NCBI GenBank assembly: GCA_024689165.1
Contig: JAILDS010000083.1
Location: 1 to 26,593 of the forward strand
Reading direction: 5' to 3'
From: Clostridia bacterium
GTDB taxonomy: Bacteria; Bacillota; Clostridia; Oscillospirales; Acutalibacteraceae
DNA length: 26,593 nt
Shown here: in pieces, positions 1 through 7,762 of the stretch
Numbering within the stretch: the first letter of the stretch is position 1
Layout of the letters: each line of letters opens with the position of its first letter
Notes under the pieces: model-generated
The model's input: the letters and a program-made list of their open reading frames with translations, nothing else
The model's database searches: none
Told to the model about the DNA's origin: nothing
Position numbers and translations under genes: made by a program

Positions 1-99
1 CGCCACGTCTATGCCGTGGACGATGTGCCCCAGAGACAAAAACCTTTCGGAGACGGCAGAGCCTATGCCGCCTGAAGCGCCGGTTATTATGATCTTCAT
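1..99 (-). CDS. Short-chain dehydrogenase/reductase (SDR), N-terminal fragment cut by window edge
   Basis: The first 33 codons are visible and read MKIIITGASGGIGSAVSERF followed by a second strand-like stretch ending GIDVA. This is the Rossmann dinucleotide-binding start of the SDR family (TGxxxGIG at residues 6-12), so the protein should be an NAD(P)-dependent oxidoreductase or related sugar-nucleotide enzyme; substrate cannot be told from this fragment. Its ATG (97-99) overlaps the TGA stop (96-98) of the transporter gene just upstream as ATGA, so the two are probably translated in a coupled way from one mRNA. The rest of the gene, including the catalytic YxxxK motif, lies outside the window. 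Confidence 0.85.
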   Translation of the reverse strand, partial: MKIIITGASGGIGSAVSERFLSLGHIVHGIDVA

Positions 100-833
100 G
101 CCGCTTCCTCCGTATCGACGTGGTTCAGGTAAGCCTCGCCCACCCCGTCTTTTTTCCATTGACGCAGTACGAAATAGCCTATCGGCGAAAAAACGACCTC
201 CATAATGAGCTCGAGCCCCGCTCCGAGCAGAGAGCAGGTCAAACACTGTATCAGCGTCCAGCGGAAGCCGTCCCAGAATATCGGGGCAAAAAACATGAAC
301 GTCAGCGAAGCAAAAAAGAAATTATCGAAAAACTGACCGATGAAGGTGGAAACGTAGCTGCGGGTGATATAAGCGAGCTTGCCGTCGGGATCCCTGCGGA
401 ACATTCTTCCTATGCCCCAGTTCAAAAAGTTGTTTATAATTGCCGAGGACAGGAACGCAACGGTGCTGCTCAGAAGGATGAACCACGTCCCGCCGATAAT
501 CGAGTCAAAGGCCGTGTAGTCGTCCGCGTCGCTCGGAATGATGCTGACGATATAAAAGATCAGAAATACGAGAAGATTCGTTCCGGTCGCGAAAAAAGAT
601 AGCTTTGTCGCAGCTTTCGGACCGAAAGCCTTGGTCACGATGTCCATGCATAAAAAAGACAGCCAGGAGATCAGTATCCCGCCGTCGATGGCGATCACGT
701 CCGACTGATAGATGGTTTTGTTGGCGAGCAGGTTCATCACTACGACCGATATCGTAAACAGAGCGGTAACGGTCGACGGGATGCTCCGCAGCAGCAGCTT
801 TGCATCCCGCAGCCCGGATGCGATCTTCTTCAT
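96..833 (-). CDS. VUT/YhhQ-family transporter (DUF165; queuosine-precursor transporter family)
   Basis: A 245-residue integral membrane protein with about six hydrophobic segments (roughly residues 22-36, 50-64, 77-99, 116-135, 160-185 and 190-220). The NLLANK motif at 34-39, an acidic residue in the second helix region and the GQFFDNFFF stretch near 166-174 are typical of the VUT family, whose characterised member YhhQ imports queuosine precursors (established for the family; substrate here inferred). The start ATG is supported by AAGGAG (842-847) eight bases upstream. The stop overlaps the start of the next gene, an SDR. The leader contains two possible hairpins (see the separate entry), and genes of this family are sometimes under preQ1 riboswitch control. 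Family assignment is fairly secure; specificity is not. Confidence 0.82.
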   Translation of the reverse strand: MKKIASGLRDAKLLLRSIPSTVTALFTISVVVMNLLANKTIYQSDVIAIDGGILISWLSFLCMDIVTKAFGPKAATKLSFFATGTNLLVFLIFYIVSIIPSDADDYTAFDSIIGGTWFILLSSTVAFLSSAIINNFLNWGIGRMFRRDPDGKLAYITRSYVSTFIGQFFDNFFFASLTFMFFAPIFWDGFRWTLIQCLTCSLLGAGLELIMEVVFSPIGYFVLRQWKKDGVGEAYLNHVDTEEAA

Positions 834-841
834 TTTTATTT

Positions 842-916
842 CTCCTTGGTTTTATTTTTTATAGCGAAGGATTTAGAGGCCGAACTCCGCTTTTTGCGGA
901 CGCCCGAAGCGTCCGC
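842..916 (-). promoter_or_regulatory. Structured 5' leader of the VUT transporter, possible riboswitch-like or SD-masking element
   Basis: On the transcribed strand there is a perfect 8-bp hairpin (arms 909-916 and 896-903, loop TTCGG), five A residues, and then a 6-bp stem GCGGAG (885-890) with CTTCGC (864-869). The second loop begins TTCGG and the stem is followed by CTATAAAAAATAAAACC and then the ribosome binding site AAGGAG. A competing pairing, TCCTT (867-871) with AAGGA (843-847), would mask that site. The stem, a UUC-starting loop and an A-rich tail leading into the SD recall preQ1-I riboswitches, but the tail is longer than usual and the pseudoknot pairing is weak. Function is inferred. 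Confidence 0.3.
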
Positions 917-922
917 AGACCG

Positions 923-950
923 TTTTATCACATCCTGTGAAAATAATCAA
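923..950 (-). promoter_or_regulatory. Weak candidate promoter for the VUT transporter gene
   Basis: On the minus strand TTGATT (945-950) is followed after 16 bases by ATAAAA (923-928), with a TGTG just before it that could act as an extended -10. The match is modest, but this is the best sigma-A-like candidate in the 240-bp gap between the upstream terminator and the transporter start. Confidence 0.3.
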
Positions 951-1009
951 CAGAAAACGGCGTTTTTATGAATAATGACGGGTCCGTAAACCCTTTCATG
1001 GCTTCAACT

Positions 1010-1039
1010 CATAAAAATAGACGGCTCGCAAGAGCCGTC
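1010..1039 (-). terminator. Rho-independent terminator of the phosphoesterase/glycosidase operon
   Basis: On the minus strand a perfect 8-bp stem GACGGCTC/GAGCCGTC with a four-base loop (1020-1039) is followed directly by TATTTTTAT. It sits about 35 bases past the stop codon of the last phosphatase-like gene and separates it from the VUT transporter unit. Confidence 0.85.
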
Positions 1040-1073
1040 CGGGAGCTGCGTGCTGCGGTTATCAGATCTTTGT

Positions 1074-2081
1074 TTATGCTCCGAAGATCCCCGTGATAAG
1101 AGTCAGCGGCCAGACAAAAGCGCTGATCAAAGCGTCTGCAAGGTCCTTCGCCCCGGGTCTTGATTCGCCGTTGACGCCCGCAAACAGGTTGGAGGGAACG
1201 CGGGCGGTCATGGTGTCGGGCGTTTCAACACCGAGAGCGTACAGGGCGATGTCTGCGATATCGCGGTTCCTCGTGCCGGCGTCGAGCTTACCGCCTGCGA
1301 CGACGGTTTTGCCTGCGATCGCGATCATTACCTGAGACTCGCGAAGGGTGATCCCGCCGTGGCCTCCGGTGAGCGTATGGCCGTGGTCGGCGGTGACGAT
1401 GATGAGAGACGTGTCGAGAAGCCCGTTGGCAACGATGGAATCATAGATCCTGCCGAGCTGAGCGTCCGCGACCTTGATGGCTTCGAAATACTCGTCGGAC
1501 TTGCTGCCGTACCCGTGGCCCGCGCCGTCGACGTCGTCAAGCTGTACGAACATGAGCTCCGGCGCGTTGCCGGAGTCAAGATACTCGCATATGGCGTCAG
1601 TCACGCCGTCGTCGGAGCCGACGTCGAATTTATAAACGTCGACGTCAGTTTCGATTATGCCGTTATTGATATTGTTCCAGTGCACGAAGGACGCCAGCAC
1701 TGCGTCGGGATGAGCCTTGCGGAGATACGTGAACACGGTCGGGAAATCCGTCTCGCTCGTGCGCTCCGCCTCGCCGGTCACGCCGTTCTGCAGTCCGGTC
1801 TTGAAAATGGAAGCGCCGGTGAGTATCGCTCCCCAGTTGGGGCCGCTGTCCGTTTTGACCTCGGCGCGTGCATCATACTTCACGGCTCCGTTTTCGAACA
1901 TGCGGTCGAAGTTCGGGGTGTCTATATCCTTGAAGAACCTGCCGGCGCCGTCAACGCCGAGGATGAAGACGTGCTCGTAAGCGCCGAAGGAACCTTCGTC
2001 TGCGGCACTGCCGGCAAACGCGGCAAAGCCGAAAGCAAAAACTAGAACGAGCGCAAGAAGAACAGATGAAAGCTTTTTCAT
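1074..2081 (-). CDS. Exported alkaline-phosphatase-superfamily protein (type I phosphodiesterase-like), copy 2
   Basis: A 335-residue protein with a Sec signal peptide (KK, hydrophobic core 6-22, AFAGSA cleavage region). It has the metal-ligand pattern of the alkaline phosphatase superfamily: D44 in VDGAG, a nucleophile candidate S79 before GPNWGAILTG, D185 and H189 in DVDGAGHG, D232-H233 in TADHG, and H241. The sulfatase CxPxR signature is absent, so a phosphomono- or phosphodiesterase acting outside the cytoplasm is the better guess; the substrate is unknown. The C-terminus (about 317-335) is hydrophobic and could contact the membrane. AAGGAG precedes the ATG. It is 34 bp downstream of a close paralogue and is the last gene of a five-gene operon ending in a clear terminator. 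Confidence 0.85.
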   Translation of the reverse strand: MKKLSSVLLALVLVFAFGFAAFAGSAADEGSFGAYEHVFILGVDGAGRFFKDIDTPNFDRMFENGAVKYDARAEVKTDSGPNWGAILTGASIFKTGLQNGVTGEAERTSETDFPTVFTYLRKAHPDAVLASFVHWNNINNGIIETDVDVYKFDVGSDDGVTDAICEYLDSGNAPELMFVQLDDVDGAGHGYGSKSDEYFEAIKVADAQLGRIYDSIVANGLLDTSLIIVTADHGHTLTGGHGGITLRESQVMIAIAGKTVVAGGKLDAGTRNRDIADIALYALGVETPDTMTARVPSNLFAGVNGESRPGAKDLADALISAFVWPLTLITGIFGA

Positions 2082-2115
2082 ATCAATAAATCTCCTTCAG
2101 TTTTTTTTACCATTA

Positions 2116-3129
2116 TCAGTCGAACAGGCTCAGCAGGATGTTGACCATCCTGACGAAGTCGTAGAAGAATATCCTCCACTCGCGCAGTCTTTCGGGCATC
2201 GGGTTCGGGTCGGTCGTTTTCTCGCGGCTGTCGCCGAAAAGATCTGCGGGAACGGAAGAGACAAAGGCTTCGGGCTGCTCGATACCGAGGGCGTGTAGCG
2301 TGATGGCCGAAACGTCGCGGTTATGGACGCCCTCTCCGAGCTCGGCCGCGTTGACGCTGTGCCCGGCGACGGCGAGGACGGCGGAGCTCTCCTCCTTGGT
2401 CTGGCCGCCGTGGCCGCCGGCGGTCTCGCCGTGGTCGGCAACAACTATGAACAGGCTGTTATCCATAAGGCCCTGAGCGTATATCGCGTCGTAGATATCG
2501 CCGAGATAAACGTCCGCTTTTTCGACGGCAGCATAGTATTCGTCGGAAAAGCCGCCGTAGGTGTGCGCAGCGTGGTCGACTGAGTCGAGCTGTACGAACA
2601 TAAGCTTAGGCGCGTTGCCGCTGCTGAAATAATCCACGATCATGTCGACGACGAGCGGATCTGTCCCGCGGTTGACCTTTTTAACGCCGATATCGGACTC
2701 GATTATGCCCTTGTTGATATTGCTCCAGTGGCAGAAGGAAACGAGCTCGGCATCCGGCACGGCCTGACGGACGTAATAAAACACGGTGTGATTCGAGGAC
2801 GCAGAGGTGTTCTTTTCACTGGCGGTGCTGTCGTTCGTAAAACCGTGAACGTCATAGGAAAGACCCGTCAGGATGGAACCCCAGTTCTGCGCGCTGGTTG
2901 TGATGTACTCCGTGACCGCGTCGTGGCGGCAGGCGTTGTCCGCGAAAATGCGGTCAAAGTTGGGTGTGTTCAGGTCTTCCCTGCCGAACATTGCGCCGGC
3001 GCCGTCTATACCGATGATGAAAACGTGCTCATACTCGCCGAAGGAATCGTCGGCGTCTGAGGCGAAAACGAACACGGTACAGGACAGCGCAAGCACTGCG
3101 CAAAGGATGACGGAAACGATCTTTTTCAT
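2116..3129 (-). CDS. Exported alkaline-phosphatase-superfamily protein (type I phosphodiesterase-like), copy 1
   Basis: A 337-residue paralogue of the next gene downstream, with the same architecture: signal peptide over residues 1-24, D42 in IDGAG, S79 before AQNWGSILTG, D185 and H189 in DHAAH, D232-H233 in VADHGE and H240 in GGHGG. These are the ligands of the two-metal site in nucleotide pyrophosphatase/phosphodiesterase-like members of the superfamily. The S-x-x-N-W pattern rather than CxPxR argues against sulfatase. The last 20 residues are aromatic and hydrophobic (RIFFYDF, ILLSLF), again a possible membrane-associating tail. GAGGAGG lies upstream of the ATG. The gene follows the WbsX-like gene by 42 bp with no terminator between them. 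Extracellular phosphoesterase activity is inferred from the fold. Confidence 0.85.
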   Translation of the reverse strand: MKKIVSVILCAVLALSCTVFVFASDADDSFGEYEHVFIIGIDGAGAMFGREDLNTPNFDRIFADNACRHDAVTEYITTSAQNWGSILTGLSYDVHGFTNDSTASEKNTSASSNHTVFYYVRQAVPDAELVSFCHWSNINKGIIESDIGVKKVNRGTDPLVVDMIVDYFSSGNAPKLMFVQLDSVDHAAHTYGGFSDEYYAAVEKADVYLGDIYDAIYAQGLMDNSLFIVVADHGETAGGHGGQTKEESSAVLAVAGHSVNAAELGEGVHNRDVSAITLHALGIEQPEAFVSSVPADLFGDSREKTTDPNPMPERLREWRIFFYDFVRMVNILLSLFD

Positions 3130-3171
3130 AAAAAGCTCCTCCTCGAAAAATGATTTTTAACTAAGGTTACA

Positions 3172-4272
3172 TCAATTCAGAAACGTGTCTCTGATCGCCT
3201 CAAGATAACCGTAGCCGTAAACGTCGTCCGGCTCAAGGTAGCTCATTTCCGTCCACTCGTTCCAAGAGTTGACCGTAATGAGCGGCACGTCGTTGTATTT
3301 GTCGGAATACTCCTTTGCGAGTTCAAAAGCCTTTTTGACGTTTTCGGGGGTATTGTTCCTCAGTATCGGCAGTGTCAGCCGGTTGAAGCGCGGGTTGTTG
3401 TCCCACCCGACGGAAACGTGCGGGTAATAGGGCACCCTGTATTCCCTGCGGATACGCTCGTATTCGGCCTTGACGTCGGGCAGAAGCTCTGGGTAATCGC
3501 GGTTGCAGTCGACGAAATGGACGAACTGGTAATGCGTAACCGAATCAAAGCCCAGAAGCTCGACAAGGTCTTTTGTCGACCCCTCGCGTGTCGAATCCAC
3601 GCCGCTGACGTTGACGGCGTTCTCGGAATAGACCGTAGCCTGGAGGTGAAGCCCCGGGAATCCGGCTTTCACTGTCTTTTCCCGGAAGCTGTCAAGAGCG
3701 CGCCGCGCTTCATCGATACCGCCGAGCCCCCTGACAAGGTTGCTCATCTCATAGATCATGAACACCGGGCAGCCGCCGATCGTATAATAGTTCGGGCGCT
3801 TGAAATACATCTCTATCACTCGATCGCAGATACGGTCGAACTCATGCCTCGGCTGGCTGCCGTACCAGATGATCTCGTCGATATCGGTCTGTCTCTTGTC
3901 CCACAGGTATCCGGCGTCATGGTTGGCCCACATGAGGTAAAAATTCATGTCGCCGTTGTTCGGCGCGCCGAGAAAACCCGAATCAAGGCACTGCTCCAGG
4001 AACGGCCGCCTGTCATACCAGTACCAGTCATAGATGAACACGTTCACGCCGTGGCGCACGGCCTCCTGTATCTGGAACTCCATGACTTTCGGGTCCGCCT
4101 CGTCGACGGTGCCCCATAACGGTTTTCTGGGCAGGATGTGGTGATCGCAGCGTTTTTCGGCGGTCAGGACGGACTGCCACTCGCCTATCCCCTTTTCCCA
4201 GAACTGGTAAGCCCTCGGCTCTTTACCGGTGTAAGATGGCCAGATGTACGCGGCAACGTCATATTTTTTCAA
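3172..4272 (-). CDS. WbsX-like/GH99-like domain protein (putative glycoside hydrolase or glycan enzyme)
   Basis: A 366-residue protein without a signal peptide. It opens with the YDVAAYIWPSY strand, has GVNVFIYDWYWYDRRPF near residues 75-91, and ends with NSWNEWTEMSYLEPD from about residue 335. These are the hallmarks of the WbsX family, a TIM-barrel group related to GH99 endo-mannosidases and often linked to O-antigen loci. The acidic residues in the NSWNEW and YLEPD motifs are likely active-site residues. The ATG overlaps the stop of the upstream rhamnosidase-like gene as ATGA, so translation is probably coupled. Whether it cleaves or transfers sugars cannot be decided here, but linkage to a glycosidase favours hydrolysis of a mannose- or rhamnose-containing glycan in the cytoplasm. 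Confidence 0.8.
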   Translation of the reverse strand: MKKYDVAAYIWPSYTGKEPRAYQFWEKGIGEWQSVLTAEKRCDHHILPRKPLWGTVDEADPKVMEFQIQEAVRHGVNVFIYDWYWYDRRPFLEQCLDSGFLGAPNNGDMNFYLMWANHDAGYLWDKRQTDIDEIIWYGSQPRHEFDRICDRVIEMYFKRPNYYTIGGCPVFMIYEMSNLVRGLGGIDEARRALDSFREKTVKAGFPGLHLQATVYSENAVNVSGVDSTREGSTKDLVELLGFDSVTHYQFVHFVDCNRDYPELLPDVKAEYERIRREYRVPYYPHVSVGWDNNPRFNRLTLPILRNNTPENVKKAFELAKEYSDKYNDVPLITVNSWNEWTEMSYLEPDDVYGYGYLEAIRDTFLN

Positions 4273-6416
4273 AAAGCGACACCTCTTTTCTTCATTTCAA
4301 CGAGCCAGTAAGCGACGTGGGAGGCAAAGCCGTGGCAGCAGGAAGCCCCGGGAGACATATGCTCCCAGAGAGTGCCTGTTTCCTTCGCCATCGGCAGGAA
4401 GAAACCCTTTATGTCGCTCAGAAGCCTGTCGTATTCCCCGTTTTCGAACAGAATATCAAGCCTGAGGAAATTGCCGATGAACGCGTTGGAAACCGGCACG
4501 TCCGGATACTCCTTTTCCGGGTCGCGCACGGAGCCGAACGAGTTCAGCAGCAGTTCATAAAGCTCCGGATAGGTCCCGACGTCGGCGACGCCCGTATGGA
4601 ACGCGTAATACTGTGCGGTCTCGGTATGGTTGCCCGTGAGCTTCAGCCTGCCGTTTTCCCGGACGGCGTTGTCAATGAAAAACCGTCCGTCGAAGGCGGT
4701 GTTCCTTATCGTCTCTGCAAGCTTTTCCGCCTTTTCGATATACTCTTTTTCGGAGTACATCTCGCCGATAACGCGGAGGAATTTCGAGTAGAGCATATTC
4801 GTCGGGAAATTCACGTCCTGGACGTAGTCGTTGGCCTTGCTCCACTCTACAAAGACCCAGCGTTCGAGCTTTTCGAGAAGCCCCGACTCGTTTTCGAATT
4901 TCGTGAGAAAATCCGCGAGAGCAAGCACCTTGCCTTTGGCTCGGGCAACGAGCTCTTCGTCGCCGGAACGCTTCCGGTACTCCGCGAGCTCGACGACGTA
5001 CCACATAGCCCAGTTCGGGATGTAGTTGCCGTCGAAATGATCGGAGGGGTAGCACATCGGCAGCATGCCCTCGGCGATCCTCGGGTACCTGTCCGTCATG
5101 ATGAAATTCTCAAGAAAGGCCTTCTCTATCAGGCTCCGACCGGTAACGGCATACTCTGTCCGGGCGGTAAAGAAGCTGTCGCAAAGCCAGCCGGCGCGCT
5201 CCCTGGAGGGACAGTCCATGAAAATATCCGTAGCGTTCTGACAGAAGGTCTCGACCGCGGCGTCATAGATCATTTTCAGCTCCGTATCGGCAATCTCCGG
5301 AGCAGGAAGGAGCCCGGACGCCGGATAGTGCTCGCAGAGCTGCGACAGTTTTTCGCAAACTGCGTCCGCGCCGACGACTATAAGCTGGAGATAGCGGTAC
5401 GTGTACGGTTCGAAGCTGAGCAGCGAAAAACGCCCCGGCTCTGTCAGCTCCCAGCGCACCTCGGAGGAACAGCCGTTCGCGCCCGGGTCGATAACGCCGG
5501 ATTCCGGAAGCGTTTCGGAGAAGACAGCCCAAACGGTAGAGGCCGAATCAACGCTCAGCGAAATGTCTATATAGCCCGAAGTATTCACTCCCATATCGAA
5601 AACTGCAAAAGATCCGTCGGCAAAACTGACGTCCGACGCCGGCTCATCCGTCGTCTCAACGTCGAAAAACCGCATCGCGTAAAGCTCGTTCTGCGAATAG
5701 ATCTCAAGCTCGTCTTCCCTGAAGCCGAACTCGCCGCCGTCGCCCCTCGCGCCGCGGAAATCCGCGGGTGAAAAATCATTTTTCAGCGCTCCCGGAGCCG
5801 CTCCGCCTCTGACTCGGACGGCCTTTGCATCTCTGCGCTCGTAATCGGTCGGGAGAGTGTCCCGCGCAATGAAGCTCTTATCTCCGACGGGAACAACGGG
5901 AACAGCCTCGGGCCTGTAAGCCGGGTCTGAAGCAAAGCGCATATGATCTTCGCCTAATCTGTAGCACTCGACGAAAGGACGCTGGAAGGAATAACGCTGG
6001 ACCTTCTGCAGCCTCATCGTATACTCGGAGTAATCGAAATCGTCGTCGGTTCCGGTGGCGCGCACGACCTCGCCGCCGCAGACAAGCTCGGCGCAGAGGA
6101 ACGAGGGCTGGTCGGTCAGCTGGAAAGAGGCGATGTTGTACCCGACGCAGAGTATCGCGACGATGTTTTCGGGCTCGCCTGCGAACTCAGAAAGATCGAG
6201 TTCATCGACTCTGAAATGGCCGTGGCCCGCTCTTGCCGGACCGTGAAAAACGAATTTCCCGTTGACGAACACGCTGTAACCGGAATGCCCGGTCAGCCGC
6301 AGAGTCATTGCCCGGCATTTCGGGACGACGCAGCGGGCGATCATGGAATAATTGCGTTCGCGTTCTTTTCCTTCGGCCCAGACGGCTCGGGCTTTGTCAA
6401 AAGCATATCGGGTCAT
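4269..6416 (-). CDS. Alpha-L-rhamnosidase-like glycoside hydrolase (GH78-type, six-hairpin fold)
   Basis: A 715-residue protein without a signal peptide. The N-terminal beta-sandwich carries the typical YSVFVNGKFVFHGPAR stretch (about 47-62). The catalytic (alpha/alpha)6 barrel starts near residue 370 and contains DCPSRERAGWLCD (401-413), equivalent to the GH78 DCPxRxExxGWxxD motif, with E406 as probable general acid. Near the end, ETGTLWEH (679-686) matches the motif carrying the second catalytic glutamate, E685. The protein is shorter than many secreted rhamnosidases and appears cytoplasmic, so it probably acts on imported oligosaccharides. GGGAG precedes the ATG, and the metallophosphoesterase gene ends 16 bp upstream. 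The true substrate may be a rhamnoside or another deoxy-sugar glycoside. Confidence 0.82.
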   Translation of the reverse strand: MTRYAFDKARAVWAEGKERERNYSMIARCVVPKCRAMTLRLTGHSGYSVFVNGKFVFHGPARAGHGHFRVDELDLSEFAGEPENIVAILCVGYNIASFQLTDQPSFLCAELVCGGEVVRATGTDDDFDYSEYTMRLQKVQRYSFQRPFVECYRLGEDHMRFASDPAYRPEAVPVVPVGDKSFIARDTLPTDYERRDAKAVRVRGGAAPGALKNDFSPADFRGARGDGGEFGFREDELEIYSQNELYAMRFFDVETTDEPASDVSFADGSFAVFDMGVNTSGYIDISLSVDSASTVWAVFSETLPESGVIDPGANGCSSEVRWELTEPGRFSLLSFEPYTYRYLQLIVVGADAVCEKLSQLCEHYPASGLLPAPEIADTELKMIYDAAVETFCQNATDIFMDCPSRERAGWLCDSFFTARTEYAVTGRSLIEKAFLENFIMTDRYPRIAEGMLPMCYPSDHFDGNYIPNWAMWYVVELAEYRKRSGDEELVARAKGKVLALADFLTKFENESGLLEKLERWVFVEWSKANDYVQDVNFPTNMLYSKFLRVIGEMYSEKEYIEKAEKLAETIRNTAFDGRFFIDNAVRENGRLKLTGNHTETAQYYAFHTGVADVGTYPELYELLLNSFGSVRDPEKEYPDVPVSNAFIGNFLRLDILFENGEYDRLLSDIKGFFLPMAKETGTLWEHMSPGASCCHGFASHVAYWLVEMKKRGVAF

Positions 6417-6432
6417 GATGCGCTTCTCCCGT

Positions 6433-7539
6433 TCAGCTTTCCTGCACGGCAGGGCTGAGCGTTATGACCTCATAATTGCACCTCGCGTCGGTGCGCAGAG
6501 GCATCCGCCAGCCGCACGCGCCGGAGGACACGAGCAGCACCGAGCCGTTTACCCTGTACTCTCCGCTGCAGTACCCGATCAGAGAATAAAACGCCCTGAG
6601 CGGGAAGAGCTGCCCTGCGTGAGTGTGCCCGGAAAGCTGCAGGTCGGTCCCGCAGACGAGATTCTCCTTGAACTGGACGGGCTGGTGGTCGGCAACGATA
6701 AGAAAGCTGTCGGGAGCGGGGTTGACAAGCGTTCCGGCTTCCGATCTGCCTTCGCCCTCGCTGATGTCTTCCCTCCCAAGCAGAACAAGATCCGGAGCAA
6801 TGGAAACGTATTTATCCTTCAGCACAGTGACGCCGCAGTCCTCCATCGTTGTTTCAAGCTCTTCCGGGGTGAACTTCACGCCTCCGGCATACTCGGCGTG
6901 CCCCTGCCTGTCGTGATTGCCGTAAATATAGTATACCGGGACGCCGAGGCTTCCGAACAGGGCGAAGGTATCCTTCATTTCGGCTTCGGTAGTGTAATCG
7001 TCGACGATGTCGCCGCCGAGTATAACGAACTCCGGCGACTCGAGCGCGATCTTTTCGACAGTTTTTTCGGTGACCGAAAAGCTCTGCGCGGAGCCAACGT
7101 GCAGATCTGCAAGAAAAACGAACCTGTGCTCCTGCGTCAGCTTTTCGGAGGAATAAGAGCTGTATTTCGGCACGACAAGCTGCATATTCACAACGCCGTA
7201 AACAAAAAACAGGACTCCGAAGACGAGGCTGAAGCATTTGAGGACCTTGCGGCTGTATTCTTTTTTGCCTATGCGGCGGTATATGCCGTAAACCGCGCAG
7301 GCGGCGGCGTCAGCCAGCAGAGCGACGTAAAGAGCCATCAAAAAAGGCTGCGCGAAACGAAGCTGGACCGGACCCGCCAGGACCACCACGGCGCAGGCAA
7401 TGCCGACAAGAGCCTTCAGAACGGTCAGGACCGTCCTCACGGCGGGTCTGAAATCAAGTTTTGCCCCAAAAAAAGAAAACACCGTAAGCACCGCCTCTGC
7501 AGCGATGAACAATAACGTAAACGTAAAATAAACTTCCAT
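6433..7539 (-). CDS. Membrane-anchored metallophosphoesterase (calcineurin-like, YkuE/YaeI type)
   Basis: A 368-residue protein with three or four N-terminal hydrophobic segments (about 4-24, 37-57, 66-86, 103-122) and a calcineurin-like phosphoesterase domain. The metal-binding motifs are all present in order: DLHVG (145-149), GGDIVDD (175-181), GNHD (207-210), ADHQP (283-287) and SGHTHAG (303-309). Family members hydrolyse phosphate esters, including UDP-diacylglucosamine-type or membrane-associated substrates; the natural substrate here is unknown. It is the first gene of the operon that continues into the rhamnosidase-like gene, with a very good promoter and AGGAGAT upstream and a 5' leader of only about 15 bases. 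The same intergenic region serves the divergent transporter operon. Confidence 0.88.
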   Translation of the reverse strand: MEVYFTFTLLFIAAEAVLTVFSFFGAKLDFRPAVRTVLTVLKALVGIACAVVVLAGPVQLRFAQPFLMALYVALLADAAACAVYGIYRRIGKKEYSRKVLKCFSLVFGVLFFVYGVVNMQLVVPKYSSYSSEKLTQEHRFVFLADLHVGSAQSFSVTEKTVEKIALESPEFVILGGDIVDDYTTEAEMKDTFALFGSLGVPVYYIYGNHDRQGHAEYAGGVKFTPEELETTMEDCGVTVLKDKYVSIAPDLVLLGREDISEGEGRSEAGTLVNPAPDSFLIVADHQPVQFKENLVCGTDLQLSGHTHAGQLFPLRAFYSLIGYCSGEYRVNGSVLLVSSGACGWRMPLRTDARCNYEVITLSPAVQES

Positions 7540-7561
7540 ATCCTATCTCCTGTCTTGCGGG

Positions 7562-7590
7562 ATTATAGACTCCGGCTGACGAAAATGCAA
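7562..7590 (-). promoter_or_regulatory. Sigma-A-type promoter of the metallophosphoesterase/glycosidase operon
   Basis: On the minus strand TTGCAT (7585-7590) and a perfect TATAAT (7562-7567) are separated by 17 bases. The predicted transcription start is near 7555, giving a very short leader before the ATG at 7539. Confidence 0.75.
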
Positions 7591-7634
7591 GACCAACGAT
7601 GAATTTTTCGCGCAAAAGCTTCAGATATACTCCA

Positions 7635-7703
7635 GTTTTTTGAACAAAATATTAACAAAAACACGGTTTTGTTAAATCTATTTTAGTCAGTTTTTCAAAA
7701 AAC
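7635..7703. promoter_or_regulatory. Nested inverted repeats between the two divergent promoters, candidate operator region
   Basis: A perfect 9-bp inverted repeat TTAACAAAA/TTTTGTTAA with a 6-base spacer occupies 7652-7675. It lies inside a second exact 10-bp inverted pair, GTTTTTTGAA (7635-7644) and TTCAAAAAAC (7694-7703). Both lie between the -35 boxes of the two divergent promoters (7590 and 7707), where a shared regulator could act. The DNA here is A/T-rich, so some symmetry could arise by chance; binding is inferred. Confidence 0.4.
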
Positions 7704-7706
7704 CAC

Positions 7707-7736
7707 TTTACAATTTTACGATATTGGTGATACAAT
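7707..7736 (+). promoter_or_regulatory. Sigma-A-type promoter of the zinc-ribbon/GPH transporter operon
   Basis: TTTACA (7707-7712) and TACAAT (7731-7736) are separated by 18 bases, each one mismatch from consensus. Transcription would start near 7743, leaving a leader of about 73 bases that contains a hairpin followed by a T-rich run. Confidence 0.7.
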
Positions 7737-7762
7737 ACGACCGAGTGGAAAAGGACGGGTAA

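Noticed and set aside
896..916. The 8-bp hairpin upstream of the VUT gene as a terminator
   Set aside because: On the minus strand it is followed by A residues, and on the plus strand the nearest T run is short and several bases away with no plus-strand gene to end.
1074..3129. Sulfatase assignment for the two exported proteins
   Set aside because: The CxPxR or SxPxR formylglycine motif is missing; the residues around S79 fit the phosphatase/phosphodiesterase branch better.
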